Source of the DNA: CAZBBC01 sp964489835
Lineage (GTDB): Bacteria; Calditrichota; Calditrichia; JAJRVZ01
Direction of reading: 5' to 3'
DNA length: 64,000 nucleotides
NCBI GenBank assembly: GCA_964489835.1
Contig: CAZBBC010000009.1
Location: forward strand, 1-64,000
Part shown: one piece after another, positions 63,609-64,000 of the stretch
Numbering within the stretch: position 1 is the stretch's first letter
Layout of the letters: each line of letters starts with the position of its first letter
The notes under the pieces: generated by a model
Seen by the model: only the letters and a program-made list of their open reading frames with translations
Database searches by the model: none
What the model was told of the DNA's origin: nothing
Position numbers and translations under genes: made by a program

Positions 63609-64000
63609 ATGATCAGAAAAATGTTTTTATTTGTATTGACGGTGAGCACGATTTCGATAGCATTTGCCGGGCAGGGTGATCAACCTTTTGATAGTCAGGC
63701 AGATATTTTACAGGCCAGGATAATCTTACCGGCAGAAGCTTTAATGAAGCAGCAAAGTTTTTATCTGCTGGTTGAAGTGGCTATTATGGAGGGTTGGCAT
63801 ATTAATTCGAATGAACCGCTGGAAGACTATCTCATTGCCACAGAAATCCAATTTGCAGATGTTGAAGGGATAACTTTCGGCAAGGTTCGCTATATCGAAC
63901 CTGAACTGAAAAAATTCTTATTTTCAAATACAAAGATGTCGGTTTACGAAGGCAAGATATATGGATTGACAACAATTACCATTTCGCCTGAATTTAGGGG
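63609..64000 (+). CDS. DsbD-like protein, N-terminal part (cut by window edge)
   Basis: The first 130 residues of an open frame that continues past the window. A signal peptide (MIRKMFLFVLTVSTISIAFA) is followed by a beta-sandwich domain with GWHINSNEPLEDYL, the pattern of the DsbD N-terminal domain (GWHINxNxPL) that receives electrons from the membrane part. The cysteine residues and membrane domain lie outside the window. It is divergent from htrA. The start codon is the ATG at 63609. Confidence 0.75.
   Translation, partial: MIRKMFLFVLTVSTISIAFAGQGDQPFDSQADILQARIILPAEALMKQQSFYLLVEVAIMEGWHINSNEPLEDYLIATEIQFADVEGITFGKVRYIEPELKKFLFSNTKMSVYEGKIYGLTTITISPEFR

Noticed and set aside
1..64000. tRNA, rRNA, CRISPR arrays, prophage or IS transposase
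   Set aside because: A visual scan found no tRNA T-loop in a proper context (the GGTTCAAACCC near 32277 is inside the Mo subunit gene), no regular spaced repeats, and no transposase or phage structural gene.

Overview
The window looks like a chromosomal piece of a Gram-negative bacterium of the Fibrobacterota-Chlorobiota-Bacteroidota (FCB) type, perhaps one of the uncultured lineages near Calditrichota/KSB1. This is inference from gene style: many lipoprotein and Tat signals, HtrA, a VIT-vWA protein, a DUF3857-transglutaminase protein, GtrA, and intergenic repeats of a kind common in such genomes. Base composition is mostly 35-45% GC by eye, and the TGA, TAA and TAG stops are used normally except at one site discussed below. 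I recognised no tRNA, rRNA, CRISPR array or phage module.

The left part (1 to about 37 kb) is accessory in character: single genes or pairs separated by 150-750 bp of dispersed repeats. It holds a hicAB toxin-antitoxin pair, a Gfo/Idh/MocA oxidoreductase, TPR proteins, a six-hairpin glycosidase-like lipoprotein, an S41 peptidase, a secreted repeat protein, two acetyltransferase-type genes (one a cupin-GNAT chimera), a hydrolase-TPR fusion and a beta-lactamase-fold serine hydrolase. A glycan-degrading stretch follows (GH127, two Tat-type sulfatases, a beta-propeller glycosidase), with an amidase, a transglutaminase-like protein, an orphan 2-oxoacid dehydrogenase E1 pair and a class C acid phosphatase. 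There is no SusC/SusD pair. At 28.5-30 kb a Tat-signalled protein, probably of the L-fucose isomerase-like type, has an in-frame UGA followed by 53 more clearly protein-like codons: either a new selenoprotein or a recently broken gene.

From 31 to 36 kb comes a periplasmic-type molybdenum hydroxylase operon: a Tat-signalled 2Fe-2S subunit, a Mo-binding subunit, an FAD subunit with the extra 4Fe-4S cysteines of the PaoB type, a 69-residue cysteine-containing protein and an SDR dehydrogenase.

The right part (37-64 kb) is denser and more housekeeping-like: a YjbQ-type protein with a long extra domain, phosphate (Na/Pi plus PhoU) and SLC13 transporters, aldehyde dehydrogenase, ferritin with a clear terminator, a thioesterase, GtrA, a VIT-vWA protein, a saccharopine dehydrogenase-like enzyme, a GGDEF-EAL protein, a K+ channel, a PpiC lipoprotein, pyrD, the complete preQ1 set queD-queE-queF-queC, a large GH13 enzyme translationally coupled to a dimeric dUTPase, a tandem of an intact HtrA protease and a catalytically dead HtrA paralogue, and the start of a DsbD-like gene cut by the window edge.

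At least five dispersed repeat families fill the gaps: a roughly 200-bp nested palindrome (whole at 6292-6488, partial copies elsewhere, two of them flanking hicAB), a CACGAAG/CTTCGTG family with many copies, a CTAAATCAT-type palindrome (three copies), CATTTGRCATT-type tracts and a perfect 34-bp palindrome. Repeats have entered one operon (between the Mo and FAD subunit genes) and the 3' end of one sulfatase gene.
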